6,553 nucleotides of DNA from Clostridia bacterium (GCA_017613815.1 JAGADB010000073.1:1-6553); one strand, 5' to 3'. Positions 1 to 6,404 are shown, numbered from the stretch's first letter. Notes: generated by a model not told the origin, from the letters alone. Numbers and translations: made by a program.

Positions 1-474
1 TAATAATGATTTGAATATCTCCGGCAGATAAAAGACAATATAAAAGCGCCGCTTTAGTACGTCAGAGGCAATCACGACCGTTTCGGGAAACGCTTTTTCG
101 ATAAAGAAATTGCCGAATGGAAGTGCGTAACCTTCCAAAACGTAAAAATCGCCGGAATCGGCTGTTTCGATAAGAACGGAAGGCGCTTTTCCGAAGACGA
201 ACTTAAATCCAAACTCGAAAAACAGTATAAGAAAATCCAAAAAGCACACGGAGTTGACATAATTCTGTCCCACCTGCCCATGTCGGGCTTCGGAAGCGGA
301 GACGACGCGTATCACGCGGGCTCGGAAGCAATAAGGGATTTCGTTGCGAAAACCGAGCCGAAATACTTCGTTTACGGGCATAACCACCTGAATTACGGCA
401 AAAACGAAAGGGTTATGACACGCGGAAAAACGTCCGTCATAAACGCTTACGAAAAATATGTTTTTGAGTATTGA
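1..474 (+). pseudogene. metallophosphoesterase, 3' part, frame disrupted
   Basis: The frame ending at TGA 472-474 encodes the C-terminal part of a calcineurin-like metallophosphoesterase. Three metal-binding motifs are visible: GNHD (67-78), a histidine in SHLP (268-279), and GHNH (376-387). The C-terminus (SVINAYEKYVFEY) is typical of small clostridial phosphoesterases. Such enzymes hydrolyse phosphomono- or diesters at a two-metal site; the substrate here cannot be named. The gene looks broken. A TAG at 55-57 interrupts what would read as APL-(Y/F)-YVRGNHD. Codons 10-54 (FEYLRQIKDNIKAPL) still look like genuine family sequence, yet TAA TAA TGA fill codons 1-9 of this frame. Frame 2 reads Asn-Asn-Asp just before, so loss of one T in the 10-12 run could explain the shift; this is speculative. 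Between the TAG and ATG 280 there is no ATG, GTG or TTG codon, so a functional restart keeping the GNHD motif is unlikely. The N-terminal D-x-H and GD motifs would lie left of the window. Sequencing error is the alternative explanation. Confidence 0.75.
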
Positions 475-517
475 GAAAGGAATATAACGGCGCATCAAGT
501 AAGCTTTTAACTGAAAA

Positions 518-551
518 TAAAAAAACAGCGGACACTTTTGCGTCCGCTGTT
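518..551 (-). terminator. terminator-like hairpin, better oriented leftward
   Basis: A perfect 10-bp stem (AACAGCGGAC at 524-533 with GTCCGCTGTT at 542-551) encloses an 8-base loop. On the minus strand it is followed by a run of seven T (complement of A at 519-525), the classical intrinsic terminator layout. On the plus strand only two T follow the stem, so it would be a weak terminator for the phosphoesterase remnant. It is the third leftward-facing terminator-like hairpin downstream of the tRNA-Leu gene. Confidence 0.6.
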
Positions 552-588
552 AAATTATAAAAAAGCCTCTCCGCGAGCACGAGGGAAT

Positions 589-636
589 AAAAAAGTCGAG
601 AGCCTTGCCGCGTAATTGCGTGTCGAGGCTCTCGAC
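589..636 (-). terminator. leftward intrinsic terminator
   Basis: GTCGAGAGCC (595-604) pairs perfectly with GGCTCTCGAC (627-636). On the minus strand the stem is followed directly by six T (complement of A at 589-594). The 22-base interior holds a minor CGC/GCG pairing. A second copy of the right arm lies at 641-650 through a tandem duplication and could pair with the same left arm. Confidence 0.55.
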
Positions 637-650
637 TCGAGGCTCTCGAC
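623..650. repeat. 14-bp tandem direct repeat
   Basis: TCGAGGCTCTCGAC occurs at 623-636 and is repeated exactly and without a gap at 637-650. Each copy is itself close to palindromic. The duplication gives the hairpin at 595-636 two interchangeable right arms. It looks like replication slippage at the edge of the hairpin array that begins at 652. Confidence 0.85.
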
Positions 651-651
651 A

Positions 652-826
652 ATGATATACTTGCTTCGCAAGCATGATATACGGCTATCGCCGCATGATA
701 TACCGCGTGAAACGCGGTATGATATAATATCCGTTCCTTAATATTCCGTAGGAATATATCATCGCGCAAAGCGCGATATCATATGCAAAGCATATATCAT
801 CCGTGACCGCAGGGAACGGATATCAT
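652..826. repeat. hairpin array 1 with ATGATAT/ATATCAT spacers
   Basis: Left half: the word ATGATATAC (652-660, 674-682, 695-703) and ATGATATA (719-726) separate small hairpins. These are CTTGC/GCAAG (660-672, loop TTC), CGGC/GCCG (682-693) and ATACCGCG/CGCGGTAT (700-720). Right half: the reverse complement ATATCAT (756-762, 776-782, 794-800, 820-826) separates ATATTCC/GGAATAT (741-757, loop GTA), CGCGC/GCGCG (763-775, loop AAA) and ATATGC/GCATAT (781-795, loop AAA). An 11-bp closing stem joins ATATCCGTTCC (727-737) to GGAACGGATAT (813-823). There are thus four spacers in each orientation, and the whole is a branched palindrome. The spacers are constant while the hairpin stems differ but each stays self-complementary, which argues for selection on structure in DNA or RNA. 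No protein is encoded. Function is unknown; a non-autonomous REP-like or small mobile repeat is the closest general class. Confidence 0.85.
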
Positions 827-858
827 TGCAAAAGCCTTGCTTTCGCAAGGCTTTTGCA
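827..858 (-). terminator. tRNA-Leu terminator hairpin
   Basis: A perfect 14-bp stem (TGCAAAAGCCTTGC at 827-840, GCAAGGCTTTTGCA at 845-858) begins directly after the CCA end of the leftward tRNA-Leu. On the minus strand the loop is GAAA, a GNRA tetraloop. The GC-rich GCCTTGC/GCAAGGC core is followed by TTTT within the arm, giving a short U-tract. It most likely ends the tRNA transcript. The hairpin also abuts the last ATATCAT spacer of the array, so it might equally count as its outermost hairpin. Confidence 0.6.
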
Positions 859-945
859 TGGTGCGGGTAAGAGGACTTGAACCTCCACGAAGTTGCCCCC
901 ACCAGAACCTGAATCTGGCGCGTCTGCCAATTCCGCCATACCCGC
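859..945 (-). tRNA. tRNA-Leu (anticodon CAG)
   Basis: The minus strand folds as an 87-base class II tRNA. The acceptor stem GCGGGTA (complement of 939-945) pairs fully with TACCCGC (complement of 863-869), followed by discriminator A and an encoded CCA (859-861). The anticodon stem CCAGA/TCTGG encloses the loop TTCAGGT, giving anticodon CAG at 909-911, which reads CUG leucine codons. A long variable arm, diagnostic for Leu/Ser/Tyr, precedes the T arm GGAGG-TTCAAGT-CCTCT, whose outermost pair is G-U. It is a single tRNA with its own promoter at 969-997 and a hairpin directly after the CCA. No duplicate of its 3' end, as an integrated element would leave, is seen in the window. Confidence 0.97.
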
Positions 946-968
946 GTATTTATTTAATGACAAAACTA

Positions 969-997
969 ATTATAGCATTACATTTCCTTTTCGTCAA
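969..997 (-). promoter_or_regulatory. sigma-A promoter for tRNA-Leu
   Basis: Read on the minus strand: -35 TTGACG (992-997), a 17-base spacer, and -10 TATAAT (969-974). The -10 box ends 23 bases from the tRNA 5' end at 945, leaving room for a short leader removed by RNase P. An A-tract lies just upstream of the -35 (complement of T at 1001-1007), resembling an UP element as expected for a strong stable-RNA promoter. Confidence 0.85.
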
Positions 998-1026
998 GTG
1001 TTTTTTTCTTGCAGAAAAAACACTTG
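995..1026. promoter_or_regulatory. 12-bp inverted repeat between divergent promoters
   Basis: CAAGTGTTTTTT (995-1006) and AAAAAACACTTG (1015-1026) form a perfect 12-bp inverted repeat around 8 bases. The left arm overlaps the minus-strand -35 box (992-997) and the right arm ends 6 bases before the plus-strand -35 (1033). Each promoter therefore has an A/T tract immediately upstream. It may be a shared UP-element dyad or an operator; as a rightward terminator it would be weak, since only TTTTTG follows. Confidence 0.5.
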
Positions 1027-1032
1027 TTTTTG

Positions 1033-1061
1033 TTGACTTTTAATATATATTTCTGTATAAT
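1033..1061 (+). promoter_or_regulatory. sigma-A promoter for the ABC exporter operon
   Basis: -35 TTGACT (1033-1038), a 17-base AT-rich spacer, and -10 TATAAT (1056-1061). Transcription should start near 1068, leaving a leader of about 35 bases before ATG 1103. That is too short for a riboswitch or for an attenuation leader peptide of the kind known upstream of Bacillus bmrCD. Confidence 0.85.
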
Positions 1062-1102
1062 ATATAAGAATTGAACTTGTTTACGGAAAGGAAGATAAAT
1101 TG

Positions 1103-2845
1103 ATGCTGAAACGTCTGGCAGAGAGCATAAGAGAATATAAACTGCCGACAATATGGACCGTCGTGCTCATCACGCTCGAGTCCGTCATAGAAGCCTTGAT
1201 TCCGTTTGTAACCGCGTCGCTGATAAATCATATTCAGTCCGGCACGGACATGGAAACCATAATCAAAAGCGGCGCCCTGCTCGTCGCGATGGCTGTTGTT
1301 TCGCTGACTTTCGGGGGCCTTTCCGGCTATATCAGTTCAAAAGCGTCCGCAGGCTTTGCCAAAAACCTAAGGCACGACATTTTCGAAAAAATACAAACCT
1401 TTTCGTTTGAGAATATAGACAATTTCTCGGCAACCTCGCTCGTTACGAGAATGACGACCGACGTAACCAACGTACAGATGGCGTATATGATGACGATAAG
1501 AATAGCGGTGCGCTCGCCGCTGCTTCTCACTTTTTCGATTATCATGGCGTTCATCATGGGCGGAAAGCTCGCGTTTTCGTTCGTTATAATGGTACCGTTC
1601 CTCGCAACCGGACTTATTCTGGTGGCGAGATTTGCCATGCCCGCGTTTTCGAGGGTTTTCAAAAAATACGATAAACTTAACGAATCCATCGAGGAAAACG
1701 TAAGGGGCATGCGCGTCGTAAAGGGCTTTTCGAGAGAGGAATACGAAAAAAAGAAGTTTTTCAAGGCGGCGGACGACATAAGGGCTGATTTCACGAAGGC
1801 GGAGAGAATTGTGGCGCTTAACAGCCCGCTCATGCAGATCTGCATATATTTCAATATGATTTTCGTGCTGTTCGTCGGCTCCAAACTTATAATTACGAGC
1901 GGCGGAGAGGTTATCGGCATAGGTCAGATATCCGCAATGCTCAATTACGGCGTGATGGTGCTTATTCAGCTCATGGCGCTGTCGTTCGTCTTCGTAATCA
2001 TAACGATAGCAAGAGAGTCCATGAAGCGTATTTACGAGGTTTTGTCCGCCGTTTCGACGATTTCCGATAAGGAAGACGCGAAAACAGTCGTCGCCGACGG
2101 CTCGGTCGACTTTGAAAACGTAAGCTTCAAATATTCAAAGACCGCGGAAAAGGACACCCTTTCAGATATCAATTTACATATAGATTCGGGCATGACCGTC
2201 GGCATTCTCGGCGGTACCGGCTCGGGAAAATCCATTTTGGTGCAGCTCATTCCGCGACTTTACGATACGCTTAAAGGAAAGGTGTCGGTGGGCGGCGTCG
2301 ACGTAAGAGATTACGATTTGAAGACGCTCAGAGACGCAGTAGCGGTGGTTTTGCAGAAAAATCTGCTGTTTTCCGGCACGATAAAGGAAAATTTGAGATG
2401 GGGCGACGAAAACGCGACCGACGGGGAGATATACGAAGCGTGCAGACTTGCGCAGGCGGACGAATTTATAAGAAGCTTCCCCGACGGATACGATACCAAA
2501 ATAGAGCAGGGCGGCACAAACGTGTCGGACGGTCAGAAACAGAGACTCTGTATCGCAAGAGCGCTGCTTAAAAAGCCGAAAATACTCATACTCGACGACT
2601 CAACAAGCGCGATTGATACCAAAACCGACGCAAAACTCCGCGAAAGCTTTGAAAAATATATACCTTCAACAACGAAAATCATTATTGCTCAGCGCGTTTC
2701 GTCGGTTGAAAACGCGGATTTGATAATAGTAATGGATAACGGATTTATAAGCGATAAGGGCACGCACGAAGAATTGCTCGAAAGATGCGGAATTTATAGG
2801 GAAATTTATTTCCAGCAGACAAACGGGGGAAAAGACGTTGAATAA
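1103..2845 (+). CDS. ABC exporter half-transporter, degenerate-site subunit
   Basis: A 580-residue inner-membrane half-transporter: six membrane helices (about residues 14-45, 55-80, 130-152, 155-178, 240-265, 280-305), then an ATPase domain (about 335-575). Walker A is GGTGSGKS (370-377), Q-loop Gln is 418, and the signature is VSDGQ (474-478) instead of LSGGQ. Walker B runs into D498-D499, with Asp where the catalytic Glu should be, and the H-loop His is Gln530 (IIAQR). Asp-for-Glu with Gln-for-His marks the degenerate partner of heterodimeric exporters such as Bacillus BmrC (YheI) or Thermotoga TM287, so it should bind ATP at its own site but hydrolyse it poorly. The start chosen is ATG 1103, with AAAGGAAG (1087-1094) 8 bases upstream; TTG 1100 is in frame but less well placed. 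It is the first gene of an operon and overlaps the next gene by 8 bases. Export of drugs or lipophilic compounds is inferred from the family; the substrate is unknown. Confidence 0.93.
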   Translation: MLKRLAESIREYKLPTIWTVVLITLESVIEALIPFVTASLINHIQSGTDMETIIKSGALLVAMAVVSLTFGGLSGYISSKASAGFAKNLRHDIFEKIQTFSFENIDNFSATSLVTRMTTDVTNVQMAYMMTIRIAVRSPLLLTFSIIMAFIMGGKLAFSFVIMVPFLATGLILVARFAMPAFSRVFKKYDKLNESIEENVRGMRVVKGFSREEYEKKKFFKAADDIRADFTKAERIVALNSPLMQICIYFNMIFVLFVGSKLIITSGGEVIGIGQISAMLNYGVMVLIQLMALSFVFVIITIARESMKRIYEVLSAVSTISDKEDAKTVVADGSVDFENVSFKYSKTAEKDTLSDINLHIDSGMTVGILGGTGSGKSILVQLIPRLYDTLKGKVSVGGVDVRDYDLKTLRDAVAVVLQKNLLFSGTIKENLRWGDENATDGEIYEACRLAQADEFIRSFPDGYDTKIEQGGTNVSDGQKQRLCIARALLKKPKILILDDSTSAIDTKTDAKLRESFEKYIPSTTKIIIAQRVSSVENADLIIVMDNGFISDKGTHEELLERCGIYREIYFQQTNGGKDVE

Positions 2846-4793
2846 AGAGAAACAAGCGAAAAAAACCGAAAAATCAAAGTTCAGCTTCAAGACGCTGGGC
2901 AGAGTTTTTTCGCTCATGTTCAAGCTGAAACCCGGAATGACGGTCGCTATAACCTTGTTCATAATGGTTTCGGCGCTTGTCTCCTCGATTCCGTCGCTTT
3001 TCGTGCAGAAGGTGCTCAAAGTGGTAACGGACTGTCTGGAAAGCGCGTCTTACGACCTTGCGGCAGTCGACTGGGAAACGGCGAAAACACTCATAGTTCC
3101 GTATCTCGTGATACTCGCGTCGCTTTATTTTGTCTCGATGGTGCTTATCACGACGTATAACCAACTGGGCGTAATAACGGTTCAGAAATACATTTCGGCA
3201 CTGAGGGTAAAGATGTTCAACGGAATGCAGAACCTGCCGATAAAATATTTTGATACCCATAAGCACGGCGATATAATGAGTTATTACACAAACGATATAG
3301 ATACGCTGCGCGAGCTGCTTATGAACGCGGTGCCTGCGGTGATACAGTCGGGCGTGATAATAACGACGGTGCTGTTTTTGATGCTGTGGTTCAGCGTTTG
3401 GATGACGCTTGTCGTGGCGCTGGGCATCGCGACTATGCTTTTCGTGTCGAAAAAGATAACAAACGGCGCGTCCAAGTATTTCAGACAGCAGCAGAAATCG
3501 ATGGGTAAAATCGAGGGCTATATTCAGGAAATAATCAACGGCGAAAAGGTCGTAAAGGTCTTCAATATGGAAGAAAACGTAAAGAAGGGCTTTGACGAAG
3601 TCAACGGCGAATGGTACGGAACGAGCTTCAAGGCACACGCCTACGCAAGCGTTCTCGCTCCGATAATATTAAATATAGGCAACGTGCTGTACGTGCTTTG
3701 CGCGACGGTCGGCGGCATACTCATACTCAATAAAGTGCCGAATATCGGCATAAAAAGTATCTTTTCGGGCGTCAGCGTGCTCGGAGTCGACGTGCTCGTG
3801 CCGTTTATGAGCATGACCAAGCAGTTCACGGGCAACGTGAATAACGCATCCCAGCAGATAAACAGCATAGAAACCGGCATGGCGGGCGCCGAGAGAATTT
3901 TCGCGCTCATGGACGAAAAGCCGGAAATCGACGACGGATACGTAACGCTCGTAAACGCGAAGACCGATAAAGACGGAAATATCACCGAAAGCGAAGAGAG
4001 AACGAATAAATGGGCATGGCGCCATCCGCATACCGACGGAACGCTGACTTATACGCCGCTTTTGGGCGACGTAACGCTCAACGGAGTGGATTTCTCGTAC
4101 GACGGCGAAAAGGAAGTGCTTCACGACGTTTCGGTGTACGCAGAGCCCGGTCAGAAGGTCGCGTTTGTAGGAGCTACCGGCGCGGGAAAGACGACTATTG
4201 CAAACCTGCTTAACCGCTATTACGATATCGCCGACGGAAAAATAAGATACGACGGAATAAATATAAATAAAATAAAGAAATCCGACCTGAGACGCTCCCT
4301 CGGCATAGTTTTGCAGGATACCAACCTCTTTTCGGGCACGATTATGGATAATATCCGCTACGGAAGACTTGACGCGACGGACGAGGAATGTAAAGAGGCG
4401 GCAAAGCTCGCGGGCGCCGACGACTTCATATCGAGACTCCCGAACGGCTACGAAACCGAGCTTTCAAATAACGGCTCAAATCTGTCGCAGGGACAGAGAC
4501 AGCTGCTGTCTATCGCGAGAGTCGCCGTTGCAAACCCGCCTGTAATGATATTAGACGAGGCTACCTCGTCAATAGATACGAGAACCGAAGCGATAGTGCA
4601 AAAGGGCATGGATAAACTCATGGAAGGCAGAACTGTGTTCGTAATAGCGCATAGATTGTCGACGATAATGAATTCCGACGTAATCATGGTGCTTGACCAC
4701 GGCAGGATAATCGAAAGAGGAGACCACGAAAAACTGCTTTCGGAAAAGGGAGTTTACTACCAGCTTTATACGGGCGCGTTCGAACTTGAATAA
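2838..4793 (+). CDS. ABC exporter half-transporter, catalytic subunit
   Basis: A 651-residue partner of the upstream subunit. A basic N-terminal tail (1-20) precedes six membrane helices (about 33-57, 85-107, 165-186, 188-205, 270-298, 308-328) and an ATPase domain (about 410-650). The motifs are intact: Walker A GATGAGKT (445-452), Q-loop Gln493, signature LSQGQ (549-553), Walker B with D573 and catalytic E574, and H-loop His605 (IAHR). It should therefore supply the hydrolysing site of the heterodimer, as BmrD (YheH) or TM288 do. A linker of about 45 residues between helix 6 and the ATPase domain carries WAWRHPHTDG, an extension I recognise from clostridial members. Start: TTG 2838, with GGGGGA (2825-2830) 7 bases upstream, 8 bases inside the previous gene, so translation is probably coupled. 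The next in-frame ATG is about 27 codons on and would remove the tail and approach helix 1. No terminator hairpin follows the TAA. Confidence 0.93.
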   Translation: MNKEKQAKKTEKSKFSFKTLGRVFSLMFKLKPGMTVAITLFIMVSALVSSIPSLFVQKVLKVVTDCLESASYDLAAVDWETAKTLIVPYLVILASLYFVSMVLITTYNQLGVITVQKYISALRVKMFNGMQNLPIKYFDTHKHGDIMSYYTNDIDTLRELLMNAVPAVIQSGVIITTVLFLMLWFSVWMTLVVALGIATMLFVSKKITNGASKYFRQQQKSMGKIEGYIQEIINGEKVVKVFNMEENVKKGFDEVNGEWYGTSFKAHAYASVLAPIILNIGNVLYVLCATVGGILILNKVPNIGIKSIFSGVSVLGVDVLVPFMSMTKQFTGNVNNASQQINSIETGMAGAERIFALMDEKPEIDDGYVTLVNAKTDKDGNITESEERTNKWAWRHPHTDGTLTYTPLLGDVTLNGVDFSYDGEKEVLHDVSVYAEPGQKVAFVGATGAGKTTIANLLNRYYDIADGKIRYDGININKIKKSDLRRSLGIVLQDTNLFSGTIMDNIRYGRLDATDEECKEAAKLAGADDFISRLPNGYETELSNNGSNLSQGQRQLLSIARVAVANPPVMILDEATSSIDTRTEAIVQKGMDKLMEGRTVFVIAHRLSTIMNSDVIMVLDHGRIIERGDHEKLLSEKGVYYQLYTGAFELE

Positions 4794-4817
4794 ATTGTTA
4801 AAAACATATTAAAATAC

Positions 4818-4846
4818 TTGACAACGTATATTTAAAAAGTTATAAT
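4818..4846 (+). promoter_or_regulatory. sigma-A promoter for the symporter gene
   Basis: A perfect consensus: -35 TTGACA (4818-4823), a 17-base spacer, and -10 TATAAT (4841-4846). It lies in the 86-base gap after the ABC operon. Transcription should begin near 4853, giving a leader of under 30 bases, so control by a leader RNA is unlikely. Read-through from the ABC operon is also possible because no terminator separates them. Confidence 0.88.
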
Positions 4847-4879
4847 GTTGAATATATTTTATTAAAGTATGGAGGATTT

Positions 4880-6307
4880 ATGGAAAACTTTGTAAAAATC
4901 ATTGAAGACGTAAACTCAGTCGTAAACGGCTTTGCCTGGGGCCCGATAATGCTCGTCCTTCTGGTAGGCACGGGAATTTATTTAAGCATAAGAACCGGAT
5001 TTATCCAGATAACGAAATTCGGGTACATTTTCAAAAGCACCGTAGGTTCTCTGTTCAAGAAAAGGGCTAAGGACGACGGAGTAAACCTCTCACCGTTCCA
5101 GGCGGTAACCACCGCTCTTGCGGGCACGGTAGGAACCGGAAACATAGCGGGCGTTACGGGAGCGCTTTTCGTAGGCGGTCCGGGCGCACTGTTCTGGATG
5201 TGGATTTCCGCATTTTTCGGAATGTGCACAAAATTTTCCGAAATAACGCTTGCAATGAAATATAGGGAAAAAGATGAAAAAGGCTTTTTCCACGGCGGTC
5301 CGATGTATTATATAACGCACGGCCTCGGTAATGGCTGGAAATGGCTGTCGGTAATATTTGCCGCTCTCGGCGGTCTTGCATGCTTCGGCATAGGAAATAT
5401 CGCGCAGTCAAGCGAAATTTCGGGCGCGGTTCTCGGACTTGTAAACGTTGACGCCGCGGATCCCAAAGCAAATACAATAAAGCTTATCGTAGGTATTGCG
5501 CTTGCCGTGCTTGTTGCGATAGTCGTAATAGGCGGAGCAAAGAGAATAGGCACGGTAACCTCCTACCTTGTTCCGGTAATGGCGATTTTCTATATCGTTG
5601 CGGGCATTGTACTTATAGTTATGCGCATAACCGACGTTCCCGCGGCATTCGGACAGATTTTTTCCGAAGCGTTTTCATTGCGCTCGATAGGCGGCGGTAT
5701 TTTCGGATACGTAATAATGAACGCAATAAAGCAGGGCTTTGCGAGAGGCGTTTTTTCGAACGAAGCAGGTCTCGGTTCGGCTCCTATAGCTCATGCGTCC
5801 TCCTCGACGGAAGAGCCGGTTGAACAGGCAATGTGGGGCGTGTTCGAAGTGTTTGTGGATACGATAGTTATCTGCTCGATTACCGGTCTTGCCGTAATTC
5901 TCTCAGGCGTCCTGAATACGGAAGGCGGACTTGGCGCGTTCGCGTCAAAGGGCGTTGCCGTGGCGACCGCGTTCAACAGCATTCTCCCCGGAACACTCGG
6001 CGGATTTATAATACAGCTGAGCATACTGTTCTTCGCACTGTCGACAATTCTCGGCTGGTGCTTCTACGGAGAAACCTGCTGGGCATACCTCACAAAAAAC
6101 AATAAAATTGCCGATATGATATTCAAAGTAGTGTTCATTTTAGTATGCGTTCTCGGTGCAACGGGCTCCGGTACGCTCATGTGGGACCTTTCGGACACCT
6201 TCAACGGATTGATGGCAATCCCGAACCTCATAGCGCTGCTCCTTCTCAGCGGCGTTGTGGCAAAGGAAACCAAAAAGTATTTTGCCGAGCATAAGAAACA
6301 GAAATAA
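4880..6307 (+). CDS. alanine/glycine:cation symporter (AGCS family)
   Basis: A 475-residue polytopic membrane protein of the AGCS family (AlsT/AgcS type), which takes up alanine, glycine or, in some members such as Bacillus AlsT, glutamine with Na+ or H+. Family landmarks in order: the N-terminal hydrophobic stretch (about 20-37); QAVTTALAGTVGTGNIAGV (74-92), the glycine-rich helix break near the substrate and cation site; GGPGALFWMW (99-108) leading into TKFSEITLAMKYRE (117-130); GGPMYYI (139-145); and GFARGVFSNEAGLGSAPIAHA (286-306), the family hallmark. About 10-11 membrane segments can be drawn, and the C-terminus is short and lysine-rich. The length is normal and no key motif is missing. 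ATG 4880 follows GGAGG (4871-4875) by only 4 bases, slightly tight but the only strong site. It has its own promoter (4818-4846) and terminator (6342-6384), so it is a single-gene unit. Which amino acid and which cation it uses cannot be told from sequence. Confidence 0.95.
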   Translation: MENFVKIIEDVNSVVNGFAWGPIMLVLLVGTGIYLSIRTGFIQITKFGYIFKSTVGSLFKKRAKDDGVNLSPFQAVTTALAGTVGTGNIAGVTGALFVGGPGALFWMWISAFFGMCTKFSEITLAMKYREKDEKGFFHGGPMYYITHGLGNGWKWLSVIFAALGGLACFGIGNIAQSSEISGAVLGLVNVDAADPKANTIKLIVGIALAVLVAIVVIGGAKRIGTVTSYLVPVMAIFYIVAGIVLIVMRITDVPAAFGQIFSEAFSLRSIGGGIFGYVIMNAIKQGFARGVFSNEAGLGSAPIAHASSSTEEPVEQAMWGVFEVFVDTIVICSITGLAVILSGVLNTEGGLGAFASKGVAVATAFNSILPGTLGGFIIQLSILFFALSTILGWCFYGETCWAYLTKNNKIADMIFKVVFILVCVLGATGSGTLMWDLSDTFNGLMAIPNLIALLLLSGVVAKETKKYFAEHKKQK

Positions 6308-6341
6308 AAATTGCAAGGTACTGAAAAATAATTAAAAAAAT

Positions 6342-6384
6342 ACCGACTGAGATAAGGAAAAACTCCTTTTTCAGTCGGTTTTTT
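6342..6384 (+). terminator. intrinsic terminator of the symporter gene
   Basis: ACCGACTGA (6342-6350) pairs perfectly with TCAGTCGGT (6371-6379), with a nested AAGGA/TCCTT stem (6354-6358 with 6364-6368), followed by six T (6379-6384). It starts 34 bases after the symporter stop. An A-run just before the stem gives a T-run on the minus strand, so it could also stop leftward transcripts. Confidence 0.9.
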
Positions 6385-6404
6385 ATATGGTTTTGAGTTT
6401 ACAG

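Noticed and set aside
55..57. TAG as a recoded sense codon in the phosphoesterase
   Set aside because: The same frame also has TAA, TAA and TGA at 1-9, so a frame disruption is needed anyway. The other genes show no internal TAG.
437..769. A 110-codon minus-strand open frame
   Set aside because: It runs through terminators and the hairpin array; its repeated YHA-type residues are translations of the spacer word. There is no ribosome-binding site or family resemblance.
652..826. CRISPR array
   Set aside because: The constant words are only 7-9 bases, the variable parts are 11-20 bases and self-complementary, and the word orientation flips midway. CRISPR repeats and spacers are longer, and spacers are not palindromic. 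No cas gene is present.
859..945. tRNA 3' end as an attachment site of an integrated element
   Set aside because: No direct repeat of the tRNA 3' end and no integrase gene are visible in the window.
1062..1102. Riboswitch or leader-peptide attenuator ahead of the ABC operon
   Set aside because: The predicted leader is only about 35 bases, with no hairpin and no small open frame.
2874..3638. A long minus-strand open frame opposite the second ABC gene
   Set aside because: It is antisense to a clear ABC transporter with all motifs in place, and its translation is Arg/His-rich with no recognisable domain.
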